Positions 21,898-32,584 of a stretch of DNA of 64,000 bases are shown piece by piece. The notes below the pieces were generated by a model. It saw nothing but the letters and a program-made list of their open reading frames with translations, was not told the origin of the DNA and ran no database searches. The stretch covers positions 992,001 to 1,056,000 of the forward strand of contig JAHGAU010000003.1 in assembly GCA_019925105.1 (NCBI GenBank), written 5' to 3'. The DNA is from Niebla homalea. Its lineage: Eukaryota > Ascomycota > Lecanoromycetes > Lecanorales > Ramalinaceae. Numbering within the stretch: the stretch's first letter is position 1; every line of letters begins with the position of its first letter. A program made the translations under genes and the position numbers.

Positions 21898-21966
21898 CGA
21901 GACGGCCAGAGTATCTATACTGACGATACGCTGGCGATTTACAAGGTCAAGGACGATGAGGAATAG
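21827..21966 (+). pseudogene. Out-of-frame 3' remainder of the peptide precursor
   Basis: Downstream of the TAG at 21824 the sequence still encodes a KR site, a fifth ELYPAPDLGRIKVDD unit and a short acidic tail (YTDDTLAIYKVKDDEE) ending at TAG 21964-21966, but in a frame shifted by two bases. It is untranslated unless the shift is a sequencing/assembly error or is removed in RNA. The well-preserved coding quality suggests the break is recent. Confidence 0.7.
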
Positions 21967-22340
21967 GGTTTGCAGGCCATGTGGGTCCAGAAGCCAGCGA
22001 TTGGTTGCGTCGTCATCGTACGTTCCACTTCGTACATGACCATTCAGCTCGAATTGATGGCTGCAAAATTTGCTTGTGGATCTGACCAGGAAGGCCAGAG
22101 CTACTGTGGGCCCAAGGTTTACTTTAGCATTGAACGAGAGAGCAAGACACAGCCAAATACACTCGCTTGATGAGCCTTGCAATGCATTTCATTATGGCAG
22201 CTTTCTTTGAGGATACCATGTATAGCCCAATGACGGCCTTGCGCTTGCTTCGTTAATGAATGCCTTCAGCCTCCAGAACATATCATATGTACAAGAATTA
22301 AAATCCCCCCGAGAATTCACCTCGAGAACAGGCCTGATCT
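21967..22340. other. Convergent intergenic stretch
   Basis: Lies between the precursor and the convergent GH5-like gene. No gene or structured element recognised. Confidence 0.5.
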
Positions 22341-23888
22341 CTACACATCACACTGACCAGGATACTTCCTCACACTCGGATCATCGAGAGGATAGGGAAT
22401 ATACCCCTTGTCAATCCCATCCTTGAAGCCCCATCCAACCCCCAGAACCTCCTCCCTGTTGTCATTCCAGCTCCAGAAGAAGTAGCCGCTGGTGTACGCC
22501 TCGAAGACCGCCAGCTGCGCCTCCACATACTTCCTCACATCATCAACGACATCGGGCGTCCAGCCCTCGACCTGCATGGTCGCGTTGGTGGCCGGGTTGA
22601 ACTCGCCCACGTAAATGGAGATGTGGGAGTGGTCGAGGCCGGCGATATTCCACCCGCGCTGGCACGCGGCTTGGATGTGCTGGGCTTGCGTCATCTCCTG
22701 CTCGCAGGGGCAGGAGAGCTCCGACATGTTTTCCGCGACGCTGAAGACGCCCTTCGTGGGGGAGAGGGACTGGGCGGTCGACTCCCAGGTGGATGGCGAG
22801 CCGGAGGCGTCTGGGGCGATGACTTGCAAGTTGGGGTTCGCGGCGGCTTTCTTGATGGCGGCGAAGGCTTGGTCGATGAAATCCTGGGACACGTCGGTGG
22901 TGGCGGGAAGGGCCACGGGTGAGGTGAAGATCTCGATGGCGGTGACCGTGTCGGCATACGCGTCTGAACCGTACTTGGTCGCGATGGTCTCAAGTATCGA
23001 GAGGGAATGAGTTTGGGCGTAGTCTGCGGAGACCTCCGGGACGGTCGTTTGTGTGGTGTCGGTGTTGCTGACGTCGATCCAGACCTTGACACCTGCGGCT
23101 TGGGCCCAGCCCACGGCCTTCTCGAGGTAAGCATCTGCTCCGGGCCTGTAAGGGGTGCCGGAGCTGTCGAATGCCCAGTATCCCACAGGGATCTTGATGG
23201 CATTGATGCCGTACGATTTCAGTAGCTGTACATCGGACTCGTTGAAATAGCTGTCCCAGTGATCGGCAAGTTTTGACGCTGCACCCGTGAGCGAATCAAA
23301 CGTCCACTGATCGACCGCGCCTGCATCACTGAGAAGATTGGCATTGAGCGTGGTGTCGAGGAGGAGCCAGCCCCCAATGTTGACACCACGTAAGAAGCCC
23401 GCGTAAGGCGTGCTTGATGCCGCTGGGCTCGTACTGCTTGCTGATGTTGACGTCGGAATGCTGGTGGTTTCCGCCGCAGCAGATGGAGTTGGAGTGAGCT
23501 TGGGAGCAAGGCCAGAAGAAGCAGCCAAGGTAGCATTGTTGCCCTGCCCAGGGGCATAGACGGAGGCAGACGGGTAAAGTCCAGTGCTGACGCCGGTCCC
23601 TGCGCCAGTCCCTCTGCATTTACTGCGAGAAGCAGTACCCGCCGCTGTTGCATTTCCCATGGAATATGCAGTCCCAGAAGCAGCCGAGGCTGCCAGGGTT
23701 GGGAAGATGGTGCTGGATGTAACTGGAATGCCTGATGTCGTTGCAGCAATGGATGGTCCAGTAGAGGTCAAGGCTAAAGAGGTATGCTTTTTTTGATGGT
23801 GGTGATGGTGCCTGTGGTCAGAATGATGCCATGGTGATGCGCTGGCAAGGGCCGCATAGACGACTGCTAAGAAAAGGGCTGCAATCAT
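22341..23888 (-). CDS. Secreted GH5-like (exo-beta-1,3-glucanase family) protein, probably catalytically dead
   Basis: Start taken at the internal ATG (MIAALFLAVVYAALASASP, signal peptide) because the 10 residues upstream would spoil the signal; 515 aa. After the signal comes a His-rich segment (HHSDHRHHHHHQKK), then a Ser/Thr/Ala-rich linker to about residue 160. The GH5 fold starts at GFLRGVNIGGWLLLD and ends FFWSWNDNREEVLGVGWGFKDG. The nucleophile region remains (YVGEFN, Glu429). However, the acid/base motif usually NEP is T-S-P (residues 322-324, AIEIFTSPV), the R of RIPxGYW is Lys232, and the conserved HGAPGSQNG loop is replaced by IDVSNTDTTQTT. Known family: fungal glucan 1,3-beta-glucosidases of cell-wall remodelling. 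Inference: a non-hydrolytic relative, perhaps a glucan-binding wall protein. Confidence 0.85.
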   Translation of the reverse strand: MIAALFLAVVYAALASASPWHHSDHRHHHHHQKKHTSLALTSTGPSIAATTSGIPVTSSTIFPTLAASAASGTAYSMGNATAAGTASRSKCRGTGAGTGVSTGLYPSASVYAPGQGNNATLAASSGLAPKLTPTPSAAAETTSIPTSTSASSTSPAASSTPYAGFLRGVNIGGWLLLDTTLNANLLSDAGAVDQWTFDSLTGAASKLADHWDSYFNESDVQLLKSYGINAIKIPVGYWAFDSSGTPYRPGADAYLEKAVGWAQAAGVKVWIDVSNTDTTQTTVPEVSADYAQTHSLSILETIATKYGSDAYADTVTAIEIFTSPVALPATTDVSQDFIDQAFAAIKKAAANPNLQVIAPDASGSPSTWESTAQSLSPTKGVFSVAENMSELSCPCEQEMTQAQHIQAACQRGWNIAGLDHSHISIYVGEFNPATNATMQVEGWTPDVVDDVRKYVEAQLAVFEAYTSGYFFWSWNDNREEVLGVGWGFKDGIDKGYIPYPLDDPSVRKYPGQCDV

Positions 23889-24902
23889 CGTTAAGCTTGG
23901 GTCGTCGTCGACGGACACTCTTTCAAATCTGTTGCTGATTCTGAGTGAGGTCTACTTGTGGCTTTGTGGGCGAGAGTCGATTGAAATGAGATAAGCAGCT
24001 TTTTAATGGAGAAAGATGTGGGCAAGGAGTGGACGACAGTATCCAGACTGTCAGTGTAAGGAACGTGATCTAACGCTGAAGGAGGGTTGCAAGTAGGAGC
24101 AGCAGGTCAACAGCACAACGAGGACTGGAACGCAATAATGGCAAAACAGAGGGCAGGACGAGCATATAGGACATATCATTTAGCTAGCGTATGATAGATG
24201 CTCATTTCGCACAACAAGTCGAGAGGGACAGTTGTCAGGGGCAAGGAAATTGGCATCGAACAGACCAACTTGTTTTTTCGATGCTAGGATCTGATTGTAA
24301 TTTGCGTATGGACATAATCATTTCGATCATTCGATGTTGTCTTGAAGCCCCTTGCCGACAGAAAGCAAGGCCTGCTAGGTTGTTTCACATTTTGATAGTT
24401 GATATTGCCCAATGCACACGCTAGAGCTAATCGAGTGGATTTTAATTTCTTGTGATGCCAAGATGAGCTAGCTCATTCACAGGGTTCGTGCGCATCATGA
24501 ATCCGCCATGGTCTATGATATAAGACCAACTTGTAGGCGCTGCAGCATAGAAATCCTTCTTTTCCTACACTTGCGCCGTATTCAAGATTTGGTAGCTCAT
24601 ACTGCTCAAGTTCAAGTCAGCAGAAAAGAAGTAACATCCAGCTTCTTACACCACCAACAAGATAGTGTCCTCCATGGCTTCAATAGATCCCCGAGGCAAC
24701 ATGTCAGAGAGATCAATGGATGAATCGAAAATGCACGTTAGCCTGCCCCTTGTCATCAGTATTTAGGAATGCATTCTGCTTGCCAAAGTCTCAAGATGCA
24801 ATCGTGTTTTCAAATTGTTTCTCGTTATGCTGGAAATTTCCCCAATAATCTAGGAGCTTGCTATCCTATTCGAGTAAAGATTTGTTGCTCTCATCCTCCA
24901 CA
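23889..24902. other. Divergent intergenic region GH5-like / hydrolase
   Basis: 1 kb between two divergent genes. Only short frames without family features. Some sequence just upstream of 24903 stays open in the hydrolase frame but has no ATG. Confidence 0.5.
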
Positions 24903-26012
24903 ATGTGTTATTCACTTTGCCAGAGTCCACGTGACCACAGCGGCCATTGGCAATTCCCATACGTCCCTGACTTGGACCTCCCAGGTTCCCAGCAAGATCA
25001 ACCAGCCGAAGACCCGGACCAGATGGATCACGCAGGCTTTGTGGAGACCGTCGAGGGCAGCCTCTTCTGGAGGGTCACCGGCCCCATTCGACCCACTTAT
25101 GGCAAAGGGAGTGCACTTCCAATGCCGAAACAAGACGCGCCCAAAACCAAAACCCGACCCACCCTACTGTTCATACATGCAGCAATCTCGGACCATACTC
25201 TGTGGAAGGACCAGGTCCACTACTTCAACACCAAAGGCTGGTCGTGTATAGTCTATGACCTGATCGGGTATGGCTATTCTGTAGCGAATGAGCAATACCT
25301 TGCATCCAAGCCAAGGCCCAAGATTAGACACTACGAGCATACCTTGGCTATCACGAGGGCACACTTCGATCTCATGGGCAAGGAGTATTTTGGCGACATC
25401 CGCAACCATAAATACATCGTGGTCGGATTGAGCTATGGAGCCTCAATCGCCCTCGATTTCACCCTTGCTTACCCTCATCTCGTCCGAGGCTTGGTGATTT
25501 GCGCCGGCGGTCTAGGTGGATTCGAGCCCGAGAACAGTAATGAGGAAGATGACATGTTCGCAACATTGAAAGAGTGCATCAAGAAGGGTGACGTCGAGAA
25601 TGCAGTGCGGATGCTGGTGCGGATTTGGGGAGATGGCACCAAGGCCAACCAGTACCGATTAAGTGCGAGGCTTCGCAGCAAACTCGCCGACTGGTGTAGA
25701 GATATCATCACGCGCGAATTCGATGGCACCGGAGGCTGCAGGTTGCCCAGCGAGGACTGGAGCCAGCCTGGGCTATCGGGGCGGTGGTATGCCGCGCAAT
25801 ACCTCCACACAGTGAAAGTGCCAATACGAATTGCCAGCGGGAAGTACGATGAGACGGCGACCACGGAATCAATGCTTTACTTGGCCAAGCAGAGACAGAA
25901 AACCGGATCGTACAAAGAATTCCGCACGGGGCATCTGATCAATTTGGAGCTCCCGGACGACTTCAACCGATGGACAGACGAGTTTCTGCAGCAATTCATC
26001 AAGAAAGACTGA
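24903..26012 (+). CDS. Alpha/beta hydrolase
   Basis: Single exon, 369 aa from the ATG at 24903. A later in-frame ATG at 25023 (MDHAGFVETVEGSLFWRV) would give 329 aa and fits the usual length of this family better, so the true start is uncertain. Hydrolase signs: LLFIHAAISDHTLW (oxyanion HA position), VYDLIGYGYSV, nucleophile elbow GLSYGAS, the late-strand region VPIRIASGKYDETATTES with the probable acid, and TGHLINLELPDDF with the catalytic His. Related proteins are annotated as general alpha/beta fold hydrolases; the substrate is unknown. No membrane anchor or signal peptide seen. Confidence 0.82.
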   Translation: MCYSLCQSPRDHSGHWQFPYVPDLDLPGSQQDQPAEDPDQMDHAGFVETVEGSLFWRVTGPIRPTYGKGSALPMPKQDAPKTKTRPTLLFIHAAISDHTLWKDQVHYFNTKGWSCIVYDLIGYGYSVANEQYLASKPRPKIRHYEHTLAITRAHFDLMGKEYFGDIRNHKYIVVGLSYGASIALDFTLAYPHLVRGLVICAGGLGGFEPENSNEEDDMFATLKECIKKGDVENAVRMLVRIWGDGTKANQYRLSARLRSKLADWCRDIITREFDGTGGCRLPSEDWSQPGLSGRWYAAQYLHTVKVPIRIASGKYDETATTESMLYLAKQRQKTGSYKEFRTGHLINLELPDDFNRWTDEFLQQFIKKD

Positions 26013-27098
26013 AGGACAAAGTGGAGCAGTGGGGATTCGAAGGGGCGGTGGGTGTTACGAGATGTTGAGCAGATGATCATTTTCGAGTTTCGACTTGTCC
26101 TAAAAAGTCATTGACGCGTGGTCACATGAGACCTATCTCTTTGAGTGAGAGAGCCTCAGAACCACCAGGAGCTGCAGATGACCGCGTTCGGAGAGGATGG
26201 TGTGCAGTAATGGCAATGCCATCGCCTTTACTGCTATGAAAGAAGTCTTCACAAATTCAGAAGCATCTGGCCAGCAATAGAAAACTCATCGATCAAGATT
26301 TGGGACATGTCATTGCTGCCATTGTAATTCTTTGCTGTCTCGTTAATGCGTATGGCTCCAGAGACGAAATGCAACCAAAGCTCCCCCGCTTTGTGGCTAG
26401 CGTTTATCATATCTGGGCTAAGAACAGCCTCTAGAACCTCCTCTTCCTGCATATTGGATACAAAACCTCGAACTCTCGATAAGCATTGTTCAGGTAGACT
26501 TACGTAGCCTCAGCTTGTGGCTCAACCCACCCTCCGGCTAGTTCTACCATCAGAGCAGATATGCCCTGATCAAGGCCTGCTTCCTGCTTCCCTGAATAAC
26601 GCCAACCAGCAGCTCCTCTTCGCGTCCCCTTTGAGCGCGTAAGTGTATTAAACTAGCCTTTTCTTTGCAACGATTGCTATTGTGAGTGGATCGGGGCTTA
26701 GGTGAACCTTGACGGTGGCATAAATATATTTGCGCCTCCTCAGTCCTCAGTGGTACTTGTGGCGCCTGCACACAGCCTTTGCGATACTCCACACCTTGTG
26801 ACACTCCCTTACCACACTACTGGTACTCTAAGCACACGATAGCATTGCGTACTTTGAATTCTTCGGACTATGAACAGTCTCGCGGCACTCTGCCTTCGTC
26901 ATGTGTTGAGTGGCTGCTGACCTTCCCTAGAGCATTTCCCCACTTAGTATCCGTTCCCCTTCGACTTAAGTCCTTTACGATCTCCCCCGAGGACCCTTTG
27001 CTGGCAAGACCCTTTTGAGACAGCCGATAGCCTTCTTTGCCACTGTTGTGCTGTCAAGCGTCCCTTCCAAGCTCACCCCTGTCGGCAAAGTCCAGATC
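26013..27098. other. Intergenic region upstream of CBF1
   Basis: About 1.1 kb. A short minus-strand frame at 26249-26452 (QEEEVLEAVLSPDMINASH) looks protein-like and has a canonical donor and acceptor just upstream (GTAAGT near 26503, CAG near 26449). However, no joined reading frame could be made, so it is not called as a gene. The last 250 bases are pyrimidine-rich, as expected of the CBF1 leader. Confidence 0.4.
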
Positions 27099-28063
27099 AT
27101 GGATCGGCTCGGGAACAGTATAGAGCCTCAACTGCAGGAGATGCATGCACAGAAACCATCGAACAAACGGAAACGAGAATCACCAGGGGTCAATGGTCGC
27201 ACGTTGAGACAACCACATTCTCCAGAGAATGCCCAGCAGGAGATCGATCCCTCAACCGACCAGCTGCACTCCAATTACTTCGCTCAACAGAACCATGGTC
27301 TGGATACCATACAGCATGAAGTCGCTCGTCATGTCGCCAACGCCAACGCCAATACCAATGCCAACGGGTCATCGTCAACCGCAGCAGCCGCTTTAGCTGC
27401 CAACATGCCTCAATTGACGGTGCCTCAGCCGACCGAATTGTCCTTCCAAAACGCCCATCCTGTCAATGATCCCAACCACCAGATGGACTCTTCCTTCGAC
27501 ATGGGTCCGGACAGCAACCAACACAACCCCGAGTCTGGTTCCTATGATATGAACATGTACACTGGGGTCAATGGGGACCAAGGACAAAACATGGGGGGCA
27601 CTCCAGGCAAACCTGCTGTAGGCACCGAAGAGTGGCACAAAGTGCGGAAAGACAACCATAAAGAAGGTACGGGCCTTGTCATGCTACACTCATGCTGATT
27701 TCCAGCTATCCTAACATCGGTATCATAGTGGAACGACGCCGACGAGAGACCATTAATGAAGGCATCAACGAACTTGCCAAGATAGTCCCGGGTTGCGACA
27801 AGAACAAGGGAGCAATCCTCCAACGCGGAGTGCAATACATCACACAGTTGAAAGACAACGAGACGCGGAACATCGAGAAATGGACACTGGAGAAGATGCT
27901 GACCGATCAAGCCATTGCCGAGCTAACGTCGAGCGTGGACAAATTGAGGGAAGAACTCAGCAAGCAACAGCGAGAAGCTGAAAGATGGAAGGCAAGGTGT
28001 GAGGCTGCAGGTGTGGATACCAAGGGTGAGGAGACAAATGCAGAAAACGGTCGAGGCAGATGA
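27099..28063 (+). CDS. CBF1: bHLH transcription factor, Cbf1 type
   Basis: Two exons, 27099-27666 and 27729-28063; 300 aa. Start set at ATGGATCGGCTC because upstream in-frame residues (MRQPIAFFATVV...) are hydrophobic leader-like and unlike Cbf1. An N-terminal KRKRE patch, Asn/Ala/Gln-rich low complexity (including an ANANANTNAN run) and then the bHLH follow: EWHKVRKDNHKEVERRRRETINEGINELAKIVPG, loop, GAILQRGVQYITQLKDNE. A leucine-zipper-like helix (MLTDQAIAELTSSVDKLREEL) comes after it. The intron falls inside the basic region, a position seen in other fungal Cbf1 genes. Cbf1 binds RTCACRTG (CDEI/E-box) at centromeres and at sulfur-metabolism and respiration promoters in yeasts; in filamentous fungi it is mainly a transcription regulator. 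Confidence 0.93.
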
Positions 28064-28859
28064 CATTGCATGCTATGCGATCGTCCAGCATTCCAGGGTG
28101 GACATCATCCTTCTACTTTTCCAGCGAGCTCACTCGCATTGTTTGCTACCCGCCTATAACGTTCACGATCTATTGATGCCATACGACACAGGGGAGGCCC
28201 GATCTGGTCTACGAGTCGATTCCACAGGGATGCATTCTGATCATGTCGCTATGCACTCGAGACTGTATGACAGTCGAAACCATCGGAGGCGCAATTGGCG
28301 ACATACGGTAACGATGACTTCAAATCAGGGGTTGGTCCGCTTGACGGACCTGGCGTTGGGAATCGTAGCTTTTTGCCACGGCGAAGCTAGGGATGAAAAT
28401 GCTACATATGATTTCGTCAAGTACACGGGGGGGGCTTTGTGGAGAACCGCTCCTCTGTCGCATTTCGCTTTTAATTCGAACTTGAGCTGAATTAATAGTA
28501 CAAGAATAAGTGTCTAAAGACTATATCTCGAGAATTGCAAAGAGGGTAGCCCCATCAGCCCCGTCATGTCCTTGCAACAGATGTCCAGCTTCAGACACAG
28601 CTTCTGACCTCAGAATTACAGCAGGTAATCTGATAAATAACGTTCCCTCGATTCTTACCAGAAGTATTATATAGCCGTCCGACATGGTGGACCAATTGAA
28701 CAAGCTGCCTGATCAGGTTAGCTCCCTCAAGAGAGCTGAATTTCAACATTTGGTTGCCTGACGGGACACGTTCTCAGGAGCTCATTGCAGAATTCGCACT
28801 CCTAGCTGCTGTCCAGTTCTTTGATCATTCTGCCGAATCTTGTCCTTGTCCGCCCCATC
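28064..28859. other. Intergenic CBF1 to MAPEG-like gene
   Basis: 3' flank of CBF1 and promoter of the next gene. Only short frames without support. A poly-G run sits near 28429. Confidence 0.5.
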
Positions 28860-29400
28860 ATGTCCACAGCAACAGCTAATCTTTCCATCTACGCCCTGCC
28901 GACCTATTATATACTCGTCCTAGCACCGCACGTTTACGCCACCGAGCTCATCAAACGTGCGAACAACAGGAAGTTCGACCACACCAATTCTCACGGCCAG
29001 GAATTCCAATCTTCCATCCAAAAAGCGGTGCCGCAGGATACCCTAGCTCGTTACGAGCGGTCTAAGAGGGCTCACGGCAATGGTAAGCAAGCTCCAAAAT
29101 CACTGGTACTGAACAACACTGAAAGTGTACCGAATTTGAAATCGTCGTTCAGGCTTGGAATCCTTTGGTCTCTTTGCGGCCTCTGTGGTGTGCGGCAATA
29201 TGGGGCACTTAGATGCAATGACCTTGAACATCGTCTGTGGAGTCTTTCTAACTGCCAGAGTACTGTACACCATAGCCTACATCAACACTTCTAATCCTCG
29301 CTACGCTTTTTTTCGTTCTACCATGTGGATGATTGGTGTGATATGCTGTTTATATCTGTTAGTGAAGGCTGGAAACGTTATGGCCGCAGGTGACCAATGA
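28860..29400 (+). CDS. MAPEG-family-like small membrane protein
   Basis: Two exons, 28860-29082 and 29153-29400; 156 aa. Layout is that of MAPEG proteins (membrane-associated, eicosanoid and glutathione metabolism): helix 1 (YALPTYYILVLAPHVYATELIK), a basic loop ending LARYERSKRAHGNGLESFGLFAASVVCGN (helix 2), helix 3 (LNIVCGVFLTARVLYTIAYI) and a final helix (MWMIGVICCLYLLVKAG). The RYERSKRAHGNGLESF segment corresponds to the conserved R-x-x-x-A-H-x-N-x-x-E motif at the glutathione-contacting part of the family. The Asn is provided across the splice. The catalytic role and substrate are unproven. Confidence 0.8.
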
Positions 29401-29813
29401 GCGTTTCAAGATGCGAGACCTTCACGATGGCACTTTGAAGGTGTGGCTCCATCTGGGTTCGAAGCCGTTATTTCTGTACATGTATACTCAATGGGGTGAC
29501 ATCAAACATCCTTCCCATGCTTGAATCATTGGCCCCTTGGAAATCAAGTACATATCGGACTTGCCATGAGCACGTGGCTTTAAGGCATTACATATTTACT
29601 TACGTTTGCCGCTCCGCATGGTGCGTGCTCTAGCGTGCCCTCATGGGTCTATAGTACTCTAGCCTCTAGGTCGTAGCTTCCACTTAACCCCGAATAACTT
29701 GACCTTGTTCTATCACCAAGACTAGGCTTCAATGTATCCTCCAAACGCTGTACTCCCTGCCTGACACTCCCGAAGCTGATGGGTCTGGCAAATTACCATC
29801 CATTTCAGCGAAG
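29401..29813. other. Intergenic, same-strand gap
   Basis: Between the MAPEG-like gene and the UBA/UIM gene. A CACGTG word lies near 29572. Nothing else recognised. Confidence 0.45.
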
Positions 29814-32584
29814 ATGGCAGGCGAGCCTGGGGAAGGAACTATTGAACTCTTTACGAGCTTCACTGATCTCCCGCGGCCAAACGCTATTAGATGGCTAAAG
29901 GTCTAAAAGTGTCCGAGCAGTAACCTCTGACAGAGTGGCTGACTCCTCTGCTCTTCTACAGGCGAACAACAATGACTCAAATAATGCATCAAATGCCTGG
30001 CTGGATTCTGGCATGGCGCCCCTTCCGCCGCCCCCAAAGCCTTCGGTATGCCTGCTCGTAATGACCCTCAATAACGCAATCTGATGGTTGAACAGCAGAA
30101 AGACGCATACTCGGAAAACGATTTCCATTCCGACAGGGCTGGTAGTGGTCCCCAAACGCAGATGGAAGCCTGTAAGTACCCAATGCTGTGCCAGCTCTCT
30201 GGGCCATATCTTGCGAGGCCTATGACAAGGCTCTGATCAGCTTGTTTCCTGCAGCATTCGGTAGCAACCAGCCACAGACGTTAAGCCCAAGTGTCTTCAA
30301 TAATGTTGTCCCTCCAACCAGACCTTCCTCGAGGGTAAGCAACACCCGATCAGGCCAAGTCTACGGGCCTGGTAAGCCTGAAAGCTTCTCCTGCCTCGCG
30401 ATGCTGCGGCTGACCCTTGAAATAGAGAACAACCCAAATTTGGAAAGGGAGGAGACTTACGAGGAGCAGCTGAAGAGGGCCAAAGAAATGTCTCTGAGCG
30501 ATAGCCAGACCTTCCCGGGACAGGAGTCTGGAATAGCATATGGAAATCAGCATTTCGGTCCTGCCAAAGATCGGCAGTATGACAGCTCGCAATGGGCAAT
30601 GATCACAACAGAGCCTTATACCCAAGAGATTCTCCTCAGTCCCGACCCTCCCGATCGCGAACGAATGGCTGGAACCCCTGCTTTCTTGAGACCGTCATCT
30701 ACCAACCCGGTTTGGCCAGCCCTCGTAAAGATCCTACATGAAATCCCGATGGCGCGAGAGGCTCTCTTGAATCGCAGCTATACCTTGGCCGATTATGGGA
30801 GCGAATCGGATTGGTGGGATGGCACGCCAATCAAAGCACTTCGAGTCGTCAATGTCGACCATGATCAACAGCCTGCTTCCTCAGACGACATCATATACGA
30901 AACACAGCGATTGATGGCTTTCCTCGATGATACTGAGAGGGCGTATGGTAGCGTGGACGCCCTTGCAAGTATGCAAACCGCCTTTTCGGGCAGTGATGGA
31001 CCTGCCGCCGATTTCTTCATTGCTTGGATCAAGGCCACGGAAACATCTGCCAGTGATCCCAGCCTTGCCAGCATCTTTAGCTCTCGAGGCTGTCACCGTC
31101 CAATTGGCGAGACTGTGCCTACAACCGACAAACAATTTGCGTCATTACAGGTCGACGTGGATGTTGCGACTGCCGGTCAAGAGAAATCGCTGTACGATGC
31201 TGTTGATGAATTGATCTGGACGGGTTTCGGAGCAGGCGAAACGTTTCTGGACCGGCTGGGAGATGTGTTCACGATGGAGATTACCAATAAAGTCTCCAGC
31301 AATAGTGGTCTGGGCGTCAGTATCCCTTCCATCTGGTACGCCGACAGATACCTCGAATCTGCCATCCCTGAGGCCAAGAAAATGATGGCTCGAAAGGAAG
31401 CTATTGCGGCTCATTCAAGCGACGCGGACGAGGTACAAAAGAAGATGTTGAGCTATACGAATCCTGAGACCGGCAACGAGCTAGATGCGACCGACCTTGT
31501 CACCAAGGTAGCAGGATACCTTCAGCAGACACTTGCTCTCAAGGACGCATCGGAAGCTGGCCACTCTCGGAGCTCCGGTGTTCCCTTTGAGAGTCTTGCC
31601 AACGCACTGGAAGAACTCAAGAATGTTAATGCTAGGGTGAGTGATAGGATGAAAGGTAAATGGGCTATTCCGCCAGCTGGTCTTGTGCAGTGTTCACTAA
31701 CGTTCTTAGGGTTTGAGGATATCAAAACAAGCATGTCCGACCGTTTGAAAGAGGCTTCGAATTACTACAAAGAGCCTTCTGATGATCCAAACGAACCACC
31801 TCGCCACAGATATACGCTTCGAGGCGTTTCCAGCAACCCGCATACCGTATACACTCTCGAGAAGGATCGCCCCGAGGACAAGAACGACATACTCAGCTCA
31901 TCAGCTCAGGACTGGCAGTGGTGGAAAAGCGAGTACATAGCAAGCTCGAGCAACCCAGTCAAGACGGCAAAGGTCTCCGAAGCGGAAGTCCTCACCAATG
32001 CAAGCACAGAGTCTGATCGAGCTCTCCTCGTCTACGCTAGCGAGCGAGCTGTCTCCTACGAAGCCCAGGAACCCCCTCCCCAGCTCAGGAGCTTTGTCCG
32101 GGCGGACAACCGCGCCTTCGAGGCCGAGCTCCAGAATTTTAAGGCACAACAGCAAACGGTCTTCAGGGACCATTATGTATCCGTATCTTCGCCATCGAAG
32201 CGCAAAGCGGCCAGCGACTCGGACATGGAAGTCGAGTATGAGCGATCACCGCGACCACGATCCGATGACGATATGGCAAGCCGAGATTCAAGCCCCTTCG
32301 ATCCACATCCTATGAGAGATGACAGTGAGAGTGAAGAGGAAGAAGACGAGATTTGGGCTCAAGACAGGCCTCCACCGCCTAGGATGCGGGAATTGGCCCC
32401 CAAACCATCTGTGATATCTTCCACCGGCCAACAGGAGATGCAGGAGAGTGGCGGGACCAGTAGCGGGTTGTTGAAAGGTGAAGGTTCAAAGTATGAGTTG
32501 GGCTCGTACGAGCCCGAGATCGACATGGAAGACGTGGAGTCCGGAGCAGAGGCTAAGGTCGGTGGTCGTGGACGGCAGAAGTGA
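29814..32584 (+). CDS. UBA- and UIM-containing ubiquitin-binding protein (USP25/28-like scaffold, no protease domain)
   Basis: Six exons: 29814-29900, 29962-30045, 30099-30171, 30255-30371, 30426-31655, 31710-32584; 821 aa. Exons 1-2 together encode a UBA-like helix bundle (IELFTSFTDLPRPNAIRWLK joined to ANNNDSNNASNAWLD). This is why the start is placed here and not at the later open frame from 30188. A ubiquitin-interacting motif follows at EETYEEQLKRAKEMSLSDS. A conserved middle (IYETQRLMAFLDDTERAYGSVDALAS) resembles the region following the UIMs in USP25/28-type enzymes, but no Cys box or His box of a ubiquitin protease is visible. The tail is acidic. Introns 4 and 5 are each 54 nt, keep frame and have no stop. 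Intron 1 has a GTCTAA donor. Likely a ubiquitin adaptor; the exact role is unknown. Confidence 0.8.

Noticed and set aside
21417..21966. Precursor read as a mating alpha-pheromone gene
   Set aside because: Repeated Lys-Arg units would fit, but the cores are acidic and lack the Trp-rich, Pro-Gly-containing pattern of ascomycete alpha-pheromones, and a UstYa gene is adjacent.
22691..23203. 170-codon Ser/Pro/Arg-rich frame inside the GH5-like gene
   Set aside because: Same strand but another frame over a GC-rich coding region; composition is a by-product of the real frame.
18871..26012. One secondary-metabolite cluster including the GH5-like gene and the alpha/beta hydrolase
   Set aside because: Only the UstYa gene and the precursor have mechanistic links; the others are merely nearby, so membership is not claimed.
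26249..26452. Small minus-strand gene
   Set aside because: Protein-like frame with a nearby donor/acceptor pair, but no in-frame join to an upstream exon could be built and no family was recognised.
30188..30254. ATG at 30188 as start of the UBA/UIM gene
   Set aside because: This ATG lies in an intron (GTAAGT at 30172, acceptor at 30254); using it would lose the UBA domain encoded by the upstream exons.
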